The notes beneath the pieces were generated by a model, which had not been told where the DNA came from, made no database searches, and was given only the letters and a program-made list of their open reading frames with translations. A DNA stretch of 64,000 nt from Siderastrea radians (Eukaryota; Cnidaria; Anthozoa; Scleractinia; Rhizangiidae), in the NCBI GenBank assembly GCA_964017195.1, contig OZ024887.1, positions 61,674,811-61,738,810 on the forward strand, given 5' to 3'. Shown one piece after another: positions 24,901 through 32,484 of this stretch. Both the position numbers and the translations under genes were made by a program. Positions within the stretch are counted from its first letter, which is position 1, and every line of letters starts with the position of its first letter.

Positions 24901-27900
24901 TTATGTGGAAAAAGAAGATCTTGGCAAGGACTATCAGAATCCAAAAATAAAATTGGGGGTAGCCACACACTTTTCCGGCATAATTGAGCTTAAATTTGAA
25001 AAGAAATTGCCATACATTCTTTGTATTTTAACGCTTTTTGAGAATTACGGTTGCTTAATTATCTCTGAAAAATACGTGGTTACCTATATTTTTCTTTTTG
25101 GATTCCAATTACCCTTGCTAAGACCTACTTTTTCCCCATAGACATAACCTTTGCAAAAATACATCTGTATTAATAGGAGGCACCGTCCTTAATTATCTCT
25201 GAAAAATGCATGGTTACCCCAAATTTTCTTTTTGGATTCCAATGGCCCTTGCTAAGATCTGCCTTTTTCCTACAGTCATAACCTTTGCAAAAATACCTCT
25301 CTATTAGGAGGCACCGTCCTTAAGAAACGTTTATCATAAAATGTTATTTAGTGTATTAAAACTTTGTGAGTGCCTGCTTATTTAAAGAGCCAGTGTCACC
25401 CAAAGTGCTTTGCGCGCTTGCATTTTTGTTTTGAAACAGCTTTTAGTGTTCGGCTGGCGCGTTTGCTGACCTATTTGCAAATTATACCGTGCTGCAATGG
25501 CCTTCTAGCGAGCTGATATGTACAGTAGTAGCCTATGAAAATAGAAATATCTTCATCGCTAGATATTCCTGGAGAAAACAACTCCAGATCTGACTTTGTA
25601 GTAAGCGCGTATGGAGCTATCATAGCACCCGATCGATTGATCGATCGATCTATCTCGATGTACGTAAAACCAGAGAAACCACTTCCACTCGATATAAAAG
25701 TAAGACAAAAACAAATGGTAGGAATATTGACGTCTTCATCGCTAGATGTAACTGGAGAAAACTAATCAAGATCTGACTTTGCAATGAATGCATATACATG
25801 GATTTATTACAGTCCGATCGATTGATCGCCCGATCGATCGCATCGACCCATGTCGATGGACGCAAAAGCCACTTGCAGTACACTTTTTGTAACAATAAAA
25901 CATAAACAGGCAGTAAACACGAGAAATAATTAAGCAAAGCAGCACAAGCTCACGACTATAAGCATTACTTTGGAGCAGGCCAGTGGCTACTGTTATTTTG
26001 TAGCACTATTTCGGCAAACGCAGTGTCAGTACTATTGCTAAAGCCCGTAGATGGTTTTCTTTTCCTCCGCTACTGTTACGCGGACTCCTTCAGCCCTACA
26101 ACTTTGGCAAAGCGCGGAAGACTCGGCCTTTGCTTCGGCTTTCCTGAATCCTTCGAAGCATCCAATTTAAAGATCTCCTTCTCCACCGCGCAAACACCAC
26201 AGAATTCGGAAACATACTACGAAATCGATACGACAACACTTAAATGTGAACTCAAATTTCACACCAGTGCTTTCGGATCGCTAACAGCAGCGATGGAAGA
26301 AGATACAAATCAGACTTCATAACAATCAAGAAAATAGCGGATTTTTCATATTTGAAAATTGTACCTGGGCGCGCAAAGCACTTTGGGTGACACAGGCTCT
26401 TTAACATCCAATCGCAATAAACGTTTCTCTGAACAGGGAAAACTGATCATGTAGTTTTCAGTGTAAACTGTCTTTGCTCTAGACTCCGTTCCCTCTTTTT
26501 TTGGCTTAAAAAGGGATTTATAGATTTAGAGAGACAGCCTATATATTTTTGTATCCGACATTTGAGTTTGTAACATAAACTTTCGTCGGGGGCTAAAACA
26601 AAAAGGTGCACAAAAATACCTCTTTTGTGCTTATTTAAGTATCAGTTTGCTGTGATGTTTTACTTTTGTTTAGTTCAGTATTTTTTTACTTATCGAGGAC
26701 TTTGTCACAGGTCCCGAACTGTCACTGGTTTGTAGTCGTGGTTTTGCTGTCCATTATTTTTATTTCTATTTATTTTTAAATCCTTTTTATTTATTCTTTT
26801 ATTCCTCTTTTTTTTTTCAATACAAAAGAGCAAGTAAAAAATAGTCGAGTCGAGCAAACTGTGCGCTTTTTTTAAAAAAAGCAGCTTTTTACAGTGATAA
26901 AATAATGACAATGTTCCCGTCGTCAGGAGTTTTGTTTTTGCTCACGTGATTTTTGACAGGAATATACCTGACATGGTATCCAAGATTCCCATAATTTGTT
27001 TGCACCTTACTTACCCGTTGCCTGCGAAAGGATGAGAATGCCTGGCAAAGACTATCCTGGCAATCAGTATTACTTTGTGGCTATAAACGCAACTCCGCCG
27101 TAAGAGGGCGAGGGGAAATAGGTGAGAAAGAATTTTCTCAGGGCCTTAAATATTGCTTTAAAAGCAGAATGGACTGGGCACAAATACATAATACTGCATT
27201 GTGATTGGTTAGTGGCCAAGGTGGACCTGTCGTCTTTGTAAGAGGATACACTTTCATGATTTTGCTCTCCGAACGATTAAATCGACAGCAGTCGACTTCT
27301 AGTTTGGTTTTTAACTGTTTCATGAACTCGGACTTGCAACAAGAGAGGTAAACTTTTCGGAAGTGACTGAGGAAGGCATTTATTGTGATGCAAAGAATCT
27401 GGTCTGTTTTCTTCATCGCTTTTTAGAAACGGTGAGTTTATTCAAGTTTTTAGGCAATTGTCTAGTCGCATTTGCTATCTGTTGAAGACAACACGACAGT
27501 TATAGATTTTAGCTCATAGATTTTTAAACTTTTAACCAGAAAACGTTTTATTGTTCTTTTAACGGGTAGTCACTTTCAATAACAACAGATTAATTCTGCT
27601 ACCCCTCTGGCCATTTTAGTTCCTTGCTTGTCTTTGGATAAAGACGATTCTGATAAGAAAGTTGAAAAATGGAGTCATAAAACTGTCGTATAACACAGCA
27701 GGACCTGTCGTGTCTACAAGGCGTGCCGCCCTCTTATTAAACAGCCAAACCAATAGCGCCTCCCAGTGACATTTATTACTTTTTCTGGTTATCACCAAAT
27801 GGACGCTTTGGACAACACTGATCCTAGCAGTAGATAGCACATGTTTCACGTGTGAACTAGTAAGATTGACCTATGTATAGCCTCGATTCTCTGTCTAGCT

Positions 27901-28358
27901 CCTGTGTACCAGAGCTTCACTCTGAATCTCTTTTTACTCTTCCGTGTTTTTCACAAGCTGGAATACCGCTGACTGCAAAACAACCTAAATTCCGCAGCAA
28001 TCTGTGCCGGGCCTAAAAGAGGCTTAAGCCTTTCGGTTCTAGATAGCTCACAGTATTTTTGTGTGTGTTTTATTAGCGCAACTACCATTTCTTGAATTTT
28101 GTTCAACAGATGTTTCTAAAGGAAAGATGGTGCTAAACACTGTCGCTTCCGGGTTAGGTATGACCGCGTATCTTACGATCCTACTTTCCTACTTATTTTT
28201 CCCCTTTATATCAAATATCTAAGTATAGCACGAATTTCAATTAGTATGACGTGGAAGGTTTGATTCCGAGTAATTTGAAGCTCAATCTAGGATTTTTACT
28301 TACAGTTATACAGCGCTATAAAGACAGCTGCGAGCTGGAATAAGGTGAATATCCTCAT
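992..28358 (-). CDS. MACPF-domain secreted protein, 13 predicted exons
   Basis: Predicted secreted perforin-like protein of 1,018 residues. The MACPF family forms membrane pores or acts in immunity, development or, in cnidarians, venom; which applies here cannot be told. Exons (minus strand): 28358-28304, 17246-17100, 14422-14241, 13380-13138, 12573-12461, 11490-11260, 10240-10128, 9138-8726, 7908-7714, 7373-7141, 3918-3322, 2076-1718, 1167-992. All introns are GT-AG, the phases run 1,1,0,0,2,2,1,0,0,2,2,1, and the lengths sum to a multiple of three. Order of parts: signal peptide, acidic Gln/Glu/Lys linker, helical segment, unrecognised Tyr/Gly-rich domain, MACPF domain (exons 5-9, signature in exon 8), uncharacterised C-terminal region, two cysteine-rich exons. 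At about 1,000 residues it is longer than the roughly 500-residue cnidarian MACPF venom proteins. Weakest links are the 11 kb intron 1, the exon 5 acceptor and the exon 11-12 junction. It could be two genes. Confidence 0.7.
1718..2076 (-). CDS. MACPF gene exon 12: cysteine-containing domain
   Basis: An exon of 359 nt, phase 2 to 1, with acceptor TTAGGGCAG and donor GTAGTG. An in-frame TAG just upstream of the acceptor shows that the exon cannot extend further. The first two thirds look like a beta-rich fold; the end is cysteine-rich (NLCVKDCHRTCDPFE). Confidence 0.6.
2090..3310. other. MACPF intron 11: no gene; short direct repeat
   Basis: A 25-bp sequence at 2,431-2,455 recurs exactly at 2,673-2,697 (core ATTAAGGATATTTTCC). 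Short CAT/ATA-rich low-complexity tracts lie at about 2,220-2,275 and 2,400-2,500. The rest holds nothing I can identify. Confidence 0.6.
3322..3918 (-). CDS. MACPF gene exon 11: uncharacterised C-terminal domain
   Basis: An exon of 597 nt, phase 2 to 2, with acceptor TTTAAACAG and a donor GTAGCT at 3,321. It begins with DGQWYTSDE and contains a Pro-rich linker (SAQPPKPVP) between two alpha/beta-looking halves. An alternative donor (GTATTC, about 3,450) would drop the last 40 or so residues, but then exon 12 would be out of phase. The exon lies more than 3 kb from exon 10, with a fold-back element and two SINE pieces between them. Confidence 0.6.
4345..4760 (+). mobile_element. tRNA-derived SINE
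   Basis: The left end has a Pol III A-box-like sequence (TGGTAGTGTAGTGGTCA). A B-box-like part and a body with the TTCCTTAGACAAGAAACTT and CATCCAGGGGGGAATAC segments follow; I recognise the latter from dispersed cnidarian SINEs. The tail (about 4,610-4,750) matches, inverted, the sequence at 6,833-6,970. Confidence 0.6.
5475..6845. mobile_element. Fold-back element with ~0.46 kb inverted arms
   Basis: The left arm (about 5,480-5,940) and right arm (about 6,385-6,845) are imperfect inverted copies. Matching stretches are the GGGTTCGGGAGGTCAA region near the outer ends and GCTTGGGTTATCCATGCT near the inner ends. The loop is about 440 bp and shows no supported gene. A target-site duplication was not identified. 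It lies in MACPF intron 10. Confidence 0.75.
6833..7035 (-). mobile_element. Second SINE copy, inverted and 5' truncated
   Basis: Read on the minus strand, this holds the same tail as the SINE at 4,345-4,760 (AGAGCGACTTTCAGTAAA and GAAACCTGATGTGGTTCG). It is preceded by the CTTCATGCTA/AAGAAACTTAAG segment typical of these SINEs. The A-box head is missing. Confidence 0.55.
7141..7373 (-). CDS. MACPF gene exon 10
   Basis: An exon of 233 nt, phase 0 to 2, with a strong acceptor (CTGTTTTCAG) and a GTATTA donor. The peptide has a Pro-rich turn (TSTQPPPTW) and a basic C-terminal end. Its domain is not recognised. Confidence 0.65.
7714..7908 (-). CDS. MACPF gene exon 9
   Basis: An exon of 195 nt (65 codons), phase 0 to 0, with acceptor CTTTAAG and a GTAATT donor. 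It begins with TWGCEGKVV and then NGRRFYYSYS, a pattern I associate with the region just after the MACPF domain in cnidarian proteins. It ends with a helix containing two acidic residues (MEE). Confidence 0.7.
7915..8725. other. MACPF intron 8: nothing identified
   Basis: AT-rich intron sequence with no coding signal or repeat that I can support. Confidence 0.5.
8726..9138 (-). CDS. MACPF gene exon 8: MACPF signature
   Basis: The diagnostic exon, 413 nt, phase 1 to 0, with acceptor TTTCTTCGACAG and donor GTACGT. Near its start is FIQRWGTHYI, a clear form of the MACPF signature (Y/W-G-T-H-F/Y), followed by KFGGRLEI. A Lys/Glu-rich helical stretch and a C-terminal part with SDAYSPTFK and an LQSIPQYP turn follow. 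These match the central MACPF sheet and its flanking transmembrane-hairpin helices by position. Confidence 0.85.
9150..10120. other. MACPF intron 7: exon relic and T-rich tract
   Basis: Apart from the exon relic at 9,725-9,805, it holds a strongly T-rich stretch on the plus strand at about 9,510-9,720. ORFs in that tract are low-complexity and not genes. Confidence 0.5.
9725..9805 (-). pseudogene. Decayed duplicate of MACPF exon 8 start
   Basis: Read on the minus strand, this encodes a version of the exon 8 signature: ERWKTHYIK, followed closely by RFGG and a stop codon. The true exon has QRWGTHYIK and KFGG. The Gly of the signature is replaced by Lys, and the frame is closed. It lies in intron 7, about 600 bp upstream of the real exon, so it looks like an exon duplication that has died. 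Confidence 0.7.
10128..10240 (-). CDS. MACPF gene exon 7
   Basis: An exon of 113 nt, phase 2 to 1, with acceptor TTCACCAG and donor GTAAGT. It encodes a helical segment with a conserved-looking FLREFMNLP. It is too short to stand out as a long ORF and was found by splice-phase reading. Confidence 0.7.
10580..10601. other. Perfect 9-bp hairpin
   Basis: CTCAGCTCT and AGAGCTGAG are perfectly complementary around a four-base loop. It lies in MACPF intron 6. No flanking paired sequence was seen that would make it a microRNA precursor. Confidence 0.6.
11260..11490 (-). CDS. MACPF gene exon 6
   Basis: An exon of 231 nt, phase 2 to 2, with acceptor TTGGTAG and donor GTGAGT. It encodes an N-terminal part of the MACPF fold with a Gly/Ser-rich turn (AYGSSSSGASQ), followed by a beta strand ending in LYVDVDR. 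Confidence 0.7.
11821..12322. mobile_element. TTAA-flanked MITE (502 bp)
   Basis: The ends read TTAACCCTCCGACGTA at the left and, as reverse complement, TTAACCCTCAGACGTA at the right. TTAA is the target duplication and CCCTC(A/C)GACGTA the inverted end. The element has no coding capacity. A diverged piece resembling its middle (GTCAAGCCATTTTT) lies inverted near 23,950. It sits in MACPF intron 5. Confidence 0.65.
12461..12573 (-). CDS. MACPF gene exon 5
   Basis: An exon of 113 nt, phase 0 to 2, with a strong GTGAGT donor. It encodes GAAFLGVGFDGRG followed by a basic stretch and a single Cys. This matches the start of the MACPF region in other cnidarian proteins as I remember them. The acceptor (AAAAAG) is weak; an alternative AG lies 14 bases upstream but does not fit the phase. 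Confidence 0.65.
12880..13022. repeat. CAT and ATT trinucleotide microsatellites
   Basis: An uninterrupted run of CAT at about 12,926-12,976 is followed by an imperfect ATT run at about 12,980-13,020. It lies in MACPF intron 4. The long Asp/Asn ORF across it is an artefact of the repeat. Confidence 0.9.
13138..13380 (-). CDS. MACPF gene exon 4: Tyr/Gly-rich domain
   Basis: An exon of 243 nt (81 codons), phase 0 to 0, with acceptor CGTCGCAG and donor GTAAGA. The peptide has several Pro, Gly and Tyr residues and three Cys (NGCYG, DPCYN, TICL). I do not recognise the domain. A poly-CAT microsatellite lies in the next intron. Confidence 0.65.
13390..14235. other. MACPF intron 3: nothing identified
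   Basis: No coding signal, repeat or element could be supported in this stretch. Confidence 0.5.
14241..14422 (-). CDS. MACPF gene exon 3: helical segment
   Basis: An exon of 182 nt, phase 1 to 0, with a good acceptor (TTTTTATAG) and a GTGAGT donor. The peptide is rich in Lys, Glu, Val, Leu and Ala and looks amphipathic-helical. It contains a repeated pattern VIDKGLEV / LVDKQLKIVDEA. Confidence 0.6.
14496..15681. mobile_element. Non-autonomous element with TGATCCCC subterminal arrays
   Basis: The left end CTGTGCAGCCCCC is mirrored at the right by GGGGGCTGTACAG. Just inside each end is an array of a roughly 14-bp motif (CCCCGAAATGATCC) in inverted orientation: about 14,502-14,592 and 15,548-15,672. 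The core is AT-rich and non-coding. Such subterminal arrays are typical binding sites of a transposase supplied in trans. It lies in MACPF intron 2. Confidence 0.75.
15690..17095. other. MACPF intron 2, rest
   Basis: Contains the small MITE at about 16,418-16,541 (separate entry). No other element or gene was recognised. Confidence 0.45.
16418..16541. mobile_element. Small fold-back MITE, copy 1
   Basis: It contains GCGAGGGCCGTACTGGGAGAATATTG at the left (positions about 16,431-16,456) and GAGAGTTAATAAGAAG at the right. The same blocks, in the same arrangement, occur at 62,887-63,006. Confidence 0.55.
17100..17246 (-). CDS. MACPF gene exon 2: acidic linker
   Basis: An exon of 147 nt (49 codons), phase 1 to 1. 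The donor is GTGAAT and the acceptor is AG after a short pyrimidine-containing stretch. It encodes a hydrophilic stretch rich in Glu, Gln, Lys and Asn, probably disordered. Its acceptor lies only 26 bases from the TTAA end of the 7.25 kb transposon in intron 1, so the branch point must lie in those few bases or inside the transposon end. Confidence 0.55.
17277..17795. repeat. Left terminal inverted repeat of the 7.25 kb transposon
   Basis: Pairs with 23,985-24,522 in inverted orientation. The outermost 34 bases are identical; the rest has substitutions and small indels. Confidence 0.85.
18553..18632 (+). pseudogene. Small exon of the C2H2/DDE-like gene
   Basis: Acceptor CCTAACAAAG and donor GTAATG. 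It joins in phase to the exon ending at 18,388 and to the part beginning at 19,926 (acceptor CCGTTACAG). It encodes a CKDC motif, the position where family members have a CxxC. Confidence 0.65.
19360..19790. mobile_element. GGGAGTACCCCC-type MITE inside the transposon
   Basis: The left end CCCCAGGCGGGTACTCC and right end GGGAGTACCCCC...CCCTGGG are roughly inverted. It lies in an intron of the C2H2/DDE-like gene and has no coding capacity. Boundaries are approximate. Confidence 0.45.
21800..23190 (+). repeat. Partial tandem duplication of the transposase 3' part
   Basis: About 365 bp at 21,806-22,195 recur at 22,826-23,190. Both copies contain the TTCCTTAACAACTTCCAGTT block, the zinc-finger region and the AAGAAGTGGGCC block. 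The second copy has more deletions. Confidence 0.8.
23985..24522. repeat. Right terminal inverted repeat of the 7.25 kb transposon
   Basis: Inverted partner of 17,277-17,795. Its outer TTAA is shared with the MITE that begins at 24,523. Confidence 0.85.
24523..25323. mobile_element. TTAA-flanked MITE interrupted by a copy of itself
   Basis: The outer copy runs from TTAAGGACGGTGCCTCC at 24,523 to its reverse complement ending at 25,323. It is split at an internal TTAA by the inner copy at 24,794-25,192. Without the insert it is about 400 bp. The whole unit is a fold-back: GGGGGTAACCACGCATTTTT pairs with the ATGCATGGTTACCCC side. Confidence 0.85.
24794..25192. mobile_element. Inner copy of the TTAA MITE (399 bp)
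   Basis: It begins TTAAGGACGGTGCCTCC and ends GGAGGCACCGTCCTTAA. TTAA at both ends is the target duplication. It is inserted in the outer copy at a site (GGTTGC/TTAATTATCTC) that the inner copy itself also contains. Confidence 0.85.
25382..26404. mobile_element. TTAA-flanked element (1.02 kb)
   Basis: The left end reads TTAAAGAGCCAGTGTCACCC and the right end, reverse-complemented, TTAAAGAGCCTGTGTCACCC. The inverted repeat continues to CTTTGCGCGC. Inside is a roughly 190-bp tandem duplication (about 25,535-25,700 and 25,725-25,870), each copy with a GATCGATTGATCG run. No supported gene. Confidence 0.75.
26405..28300. other. MACPF intron 1, upstream part: nothing identified
   Basis: No element with recognisable ends and no credible exon was found. 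The ORFs present on the minus strand lack recognisable motifs. Confidence 0.4.
28304..28358 (-). CDS. MACPF gene exon 1: signal peptide
   Basis: A short exon of 55 nt. It starts at an ATG (28,358) and encodes a basic residue followed by a hydrophobic run of about 15 residues ending near a Tyr-Asn-Cys, as in a secretory signal peptide. A consensus GTAAGT donor follows directly. It ends in phase 1, which fits exon 2 and completes a cysteine codon. No closer signal-peptide exon was seen upstream of exon 2. The assignment to this gene is inferred from phase and function. Confidence 0.55.
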
Positions 28359-28469
28359 CTGTCTCCACTTGAGTGAGAGCGAGTTAAATTAAATCCGTTG
28401 CAAGTCAATCACGACGACAACCTAGAAAGACACAGTAAGATAGACTCACTAACGCCGTCCTAATTATGG

Positions 28470-28500
28470 GTAACCTGTAAACGCAACTTTATAAGCAACT
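28470..28500 (-). promoter_or_regulatory. Possible TATA-like element upstream of exon 1
   Basis: On the minus strand a TTATAAAG motif lies about 130 nt upstream of the exon 1 ATG. This would give a 5' UTR of roughly 100 nt. Such motifs are common in AT-rich DNA, so this is only suggestive. Confidence 0.2.
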
Positions 28501-28911
28501 TTCTTTATTGTCTATAAAATCAACATTTAAAAGCGGAATAAGACTTTTATTCAAAATTGAATTTCGATAATGATATAACATTTAACCTTAAATTCTACCA
28601 AATTTCTTACGGATTCCAGTTAAAAATGTCAACTTTTGTACTTAGCAATCGCTTTACAGAAACTGCACTGTTACACCGTCGAGATTACTAGTCGCCACTT
28701 TATTAAAGTACACATACACACACTGATCCACTGATGGGATAAATAATGACATTTCAAGGCTGCTGGATGAAACAAACGGTACAGGTTTTTAGTATTTCCG
28801 CTGTTTCTAGGGTGTAAATTCGCTTGAATTAAGTTTTAAAGGGCACTATTTTATTTGAAAAGTACTTGAACTGACATGACCCGACCTGTTCGAGGAAAAA
28901 GGTATACCAGG

Positions 28912-30640
28912 TAACCGTTTTACACCGGCGATTTCTGACACAAATTTAGTGGCGATTTTTGCGAAGATTTTAATTACACTTTCAAATGGCTGTGTAAACT
29001 ACTTGCAATTTTCGCGGCGATTTCGTTGGCCCAATTTATAGCAGAGACAAATAATTCGTCTAGACGGGTTATCCGCCAGACGGTTAATTCGTCTAGATGT
29101 AAATCCGAAGACGAATATTGACGGGTGATGCGTCTAGATATAAATCGTTGAAAGAGTAACGCTGATATTTTGTCTACAAGTACCAAATGGAAGCCTGGTG
29201 AGAAAATAATATGATCTATCAAATATGGTGCCACTCATGGCATTTTTCAAATACAAATCTAGAACAAGAGAATAAGACTTAACAGAGAAGCTAGAGCAAT
29301 ACTCCATCTTTCCTAATTCTGAGCCGGAATATAACTTGAACTTCACCATAACAAGAGGACGGCCTAAGAGACTCGTCTGTCCTAGCTTGTCAACCTTTCG
29401 TCTTTTGACTTAGTTTTCTTGGAGACCGTTTTGCGTGCAATTTGCTTTCCCGGACGCCATCTTGAAATAGGGATTCCAAGCAACTGCGCGAACAAATAGA
29501 AACCTGTTCAGTCTCTCTCTTGCGAAAACTAAGACAAAACCGTGTTCGTGTTACGTCTAGATATAAATTTAGAGACGAATTATCCGTCAGTAGCACATCC
29601 TGAAGACATGATCATAGACGGATCAGCTGAGTTTCGTCTCATAATTCGTCTACGGATAATTCGTCTTAGTGTAAACTGGGCCATTGCCATTAATTTGCGA
29701 TAAGAGCAGCGCGCTTGCGACGACAGCACAATCCTAAAGATTATCCCAGAGACAAATTATCCGCCCGAGTTTAGTTATCCGTCTGAGACTAATTGTCCTT
29801 CTGAGACGAGTAGGCAGATGGATAATTCCTGTACGACAGATAATCCTAAATTTAGATCTAGATGGAAAACGAAGAACACTTTTGACTTAGTTTTCACACA
29901 GGGGAAGGTTTCTATTCGTTTGCAAGTTTTTTGGGATGCTTATTTCAAGATAGCGTCAGGGAAAGCAAGTTTCAGGTAAACAGCCGCGAGGAAAAAGGAA
30001 AAACCAAGTCAAACAGCAAGAATTTGACATGAACAGAAAGACCCTGAGGTGTTCACCGAAGTTTAATTTGATCCCAATATAAAGAGATTGCCCCAGCACC
30101 GTTGGCTGAGCTGCCATGCTGTACCCTTTGGGGCTGAAGAAGTCCTCCAAGGAAGTTAAAATATATTCTCTCTCGATCGAGCTACTTCAAGAACAGTGCT
30201 ATGAGTGCCACCATATTTGATAGGCCACAGCATTCTCTCGCCAGGCTTTCTCCTGGTCTAATAATAGAAAATACACTGGTTCTTATCCTTCTGACGATTT
30301 ATATTTCAAAATTCGTCTTCGGTCCTACGTATAGACAAATTATCTGTCTGACGAATAACCCTGTCCAGACGGATAATCCTCCTCTTGTGTTAAATTGGCC
30401 AATGGCTGCCTTGGTGGAGCGGCCAGGGAACTTTGACTTGATTTTAGCTCACATCGCATATGCTCTACTATCATGCAGCGCAACAATTAAAATCGCAGTT
30501 AAATCGCTGAAAAATCTCCCAAAAATCTCGATAGTTTACACAGGCGATTCAAATCGCACTTAAAAATCGCTGCAAAAAGCGCTGCTAAAATCGATCGCAT
30601 CAAAATTCGCTTTTGTAAACTGTCCTTTCCATTAGGAAAA
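28912..30640. mobile_element. Fold-back element with GACGAATTATCC-type repeats
   Basis: The arms are inverted copies: for example the segment around 29,190-29,240 (CAAATATGGTGCCACTCATG) pairs with 30,198-30,225, and 29,445-29,510 pairs with 29,905-29,965. Many short motifs of the form TAATTCGTCTAGACG or its complement are spread through it. The outer ends contain GTTTACA and GCGATTTTT-type repeats. The boundaries are uncertain and there is no coding capacity. Confidence 0.6.
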
Positions 30641-31109
30641 AAAACGGGGCATTAGGAAAACATCACAACAACAAAAACCGTTAGGAGAGGTCGTCGTCAA
30701 TGCTTTAGAGACATTTTGTGCCGTATTTCTTCTATCAAGTCTTCCTCGATGATAATCATGTTTTGCTCCTTATTGAAATCCACTAAAAATGTTTGGTTGA
30801 ATTAAAGAATTTAACGAAAAAAATTTAAAATCAGCCGCAGCAATTAGGTCTTGAGCAGATTCGTTATGCCAGAACTTATTAGTCAGAAAACCTTAGCGTG
30901 AGGTTTCTAAGAAAGGGTTTAAATCTCTTTGGCTGTTAATGTAAATGGGATGTGTGTTTACCAACCAAACCATAAGAAAGAAATTCAACGTTACCATCAG
31001 AATAGTTGTCATGTCTGAGATGTCTGAGATGAGTAACGTTAAGCTACCAGCGGGAAAACAGGGGGCAGAAAGCGGAGAAGTAAATGATAAGTGCTACACT
31101 GAAAAGTCC

Positions 31110-31195
31110 AGGCTCAGGTGGGACTCGAACCCACGACCTTTGGGTAACAAGTCCATCGCTGGACCACCTTCTCTACCAAGCCACAGATGGGAACG
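31110..31195 (-). other. tRNA-like sequence (tRNA-derived SINE head or tRNA relic)
   Basis: On the minus strand an A-box-like GGCTTGGTAGAG is followed by a B-box-like GGTTCGAGTCC about 45 nt later, then CCACCTGAGCC. The 5' side does not pair with the 3' acceptor strand, so this is not an intact tRNA. Confidence 0.5.
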
Positions 31196-31639
31196 GCGCA
31201 TGGATGAATCCCCATCACGTTATATGCGCACAGGAGTTTCGTAAGACAGACATGCGAAGAACATGCAAGGAACATACAATAAAGGATTTCAGTGTTTCGA
31301 TTCTAGTTTAATCAAGTAAACAATAAGGGCCACACTGAAACGTCCACTGAAAAAGAAAATTTTCAGTGGCTGAAAGCGAAGAATTGAATAAGAAAAAATT
31401 ACACAACGTTGCCTAACATTTTCCAATCGAAAAAGGTCAGAGAGACGGGAGCCAAAAAAATGGGGCGTAAACCGGAGGAACTGAATGGTACGGGAAGGGA
31501 AAGTTAGTGCAGTCTCTTTTTTCTGACGCCTTAACCATGATGAACTGAGAAAAGGTCAGTACTTAGTGCATTAAATGCAGGACAGCCTTTCAATTAGCGT
31601 AGCGCTTTGTCTACAACTGATTAAAATTTATCAGTGAAG

Positions 31640-32235
31640 TTACATTCTAATAAATCAGAGTATTGGACTTAAACTCACCTGCCTAAGAGATTTCAGTTTT
31701 GTCTTCCAGGAAAGATAGCGGCGCTTATTGAGAGTGGAGGACAATATTTTGTTTTAAAAACTTTATTACTCAGATGTTAAAAATGCAACATGCAAGTATG
31801 GTTGATCAGCCACCAAAGAGTAGCACTTGAAATGTTGACACCTTGTCGCAATGCTTAAAATATATGGAATTCTTTGCAATTTACCTAAGCTTGGTTGTCA
31901 GTTTTATGTAAGCCAATCAAGAGACTGACTAACTGGATGAAACAGTGAAGGCACATTCTAATAAAACAGATATTGGACTTAACCTCACCTTTCTAAACGA
32001 TTTCAGTTTTGTCTCGGTAGGAAAGATAGCCGTACTTATTGAGAGTGGAGGGCGATATTATGTTTTAAAAACTTTATTACTTAGCTGTTAGAAATGCAAC
32101 ATGCAGGTACGGTTGATCAGCAACCAAAGAGTAGCACTTGAAATTTTGACACCTTGTCATGATGCCCAAAATATATGGAATTCTTTGAAATTTACCTAAG
32201 CCTGAGTTGTCAATTGTAGGCCAGTCGAGAGACTG
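31640..32235. repeat. Direct duplication, ~308-bp offset
   Basis: About 270 bp from 31,645 recur from 31,953 with about 10 percent difference. Each copy contains a block (31,802-31,853 and 32,114-32,165) similar to the 82-bp minisatellite unit found from 33.2 kb on: CCACCAAAGAGTAGCACTTG, then TTGACACCTTGTC. Confidence 0.8.
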
Positions 32236-32399
32236 GCTAACTGGATGAAACAGTGAGAAAGTCTCCTTATCAAACGCTAAGGAAGCAATGTGAATGCTTT
32301 AATAGCTGATGTGCACTTACCCATCCATTCACGACAAATCTTTAGACTTCACATCAGGGTAGGTAAGTCTGTAAAGCATTCAATGAAAAAATCCATCTA

Positions 32400-32482
32400 A
32401 AGGTTAGAGAAGGACATACGCCCGTAAACTTTGGATTTCAAGTGAAGCGCCTTAACCAGTCGGTCAGTCTACCTCCTACAGG
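32400..32482 (-). other. tRNA-Ser-like relic
   Basis: On the minus strand GACCGACTGGTTAAGGCG, then CACTTGAAATCC, resembles the D-arm and TGA-anticodon arm of a tRNA-Ser. The variable and T-arm parts are degenerate, so it is a pseudo-tRNA or the head of a SINE. Confidence 0.45.
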
Positions 32483-32484
32483 TA

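Noticed and set aside
27138..27849. Two minus-strand ORFs in MACPF intron 1
   Set aside because: No motif, no convincing splice sites, and no fit to the exon phases; probably chance.
31110..31195. Functional tRNA gene
   Set aside because: A- and B-box-like parts are present but the acceptor stem does not pair and the anticodon arm is unclear.
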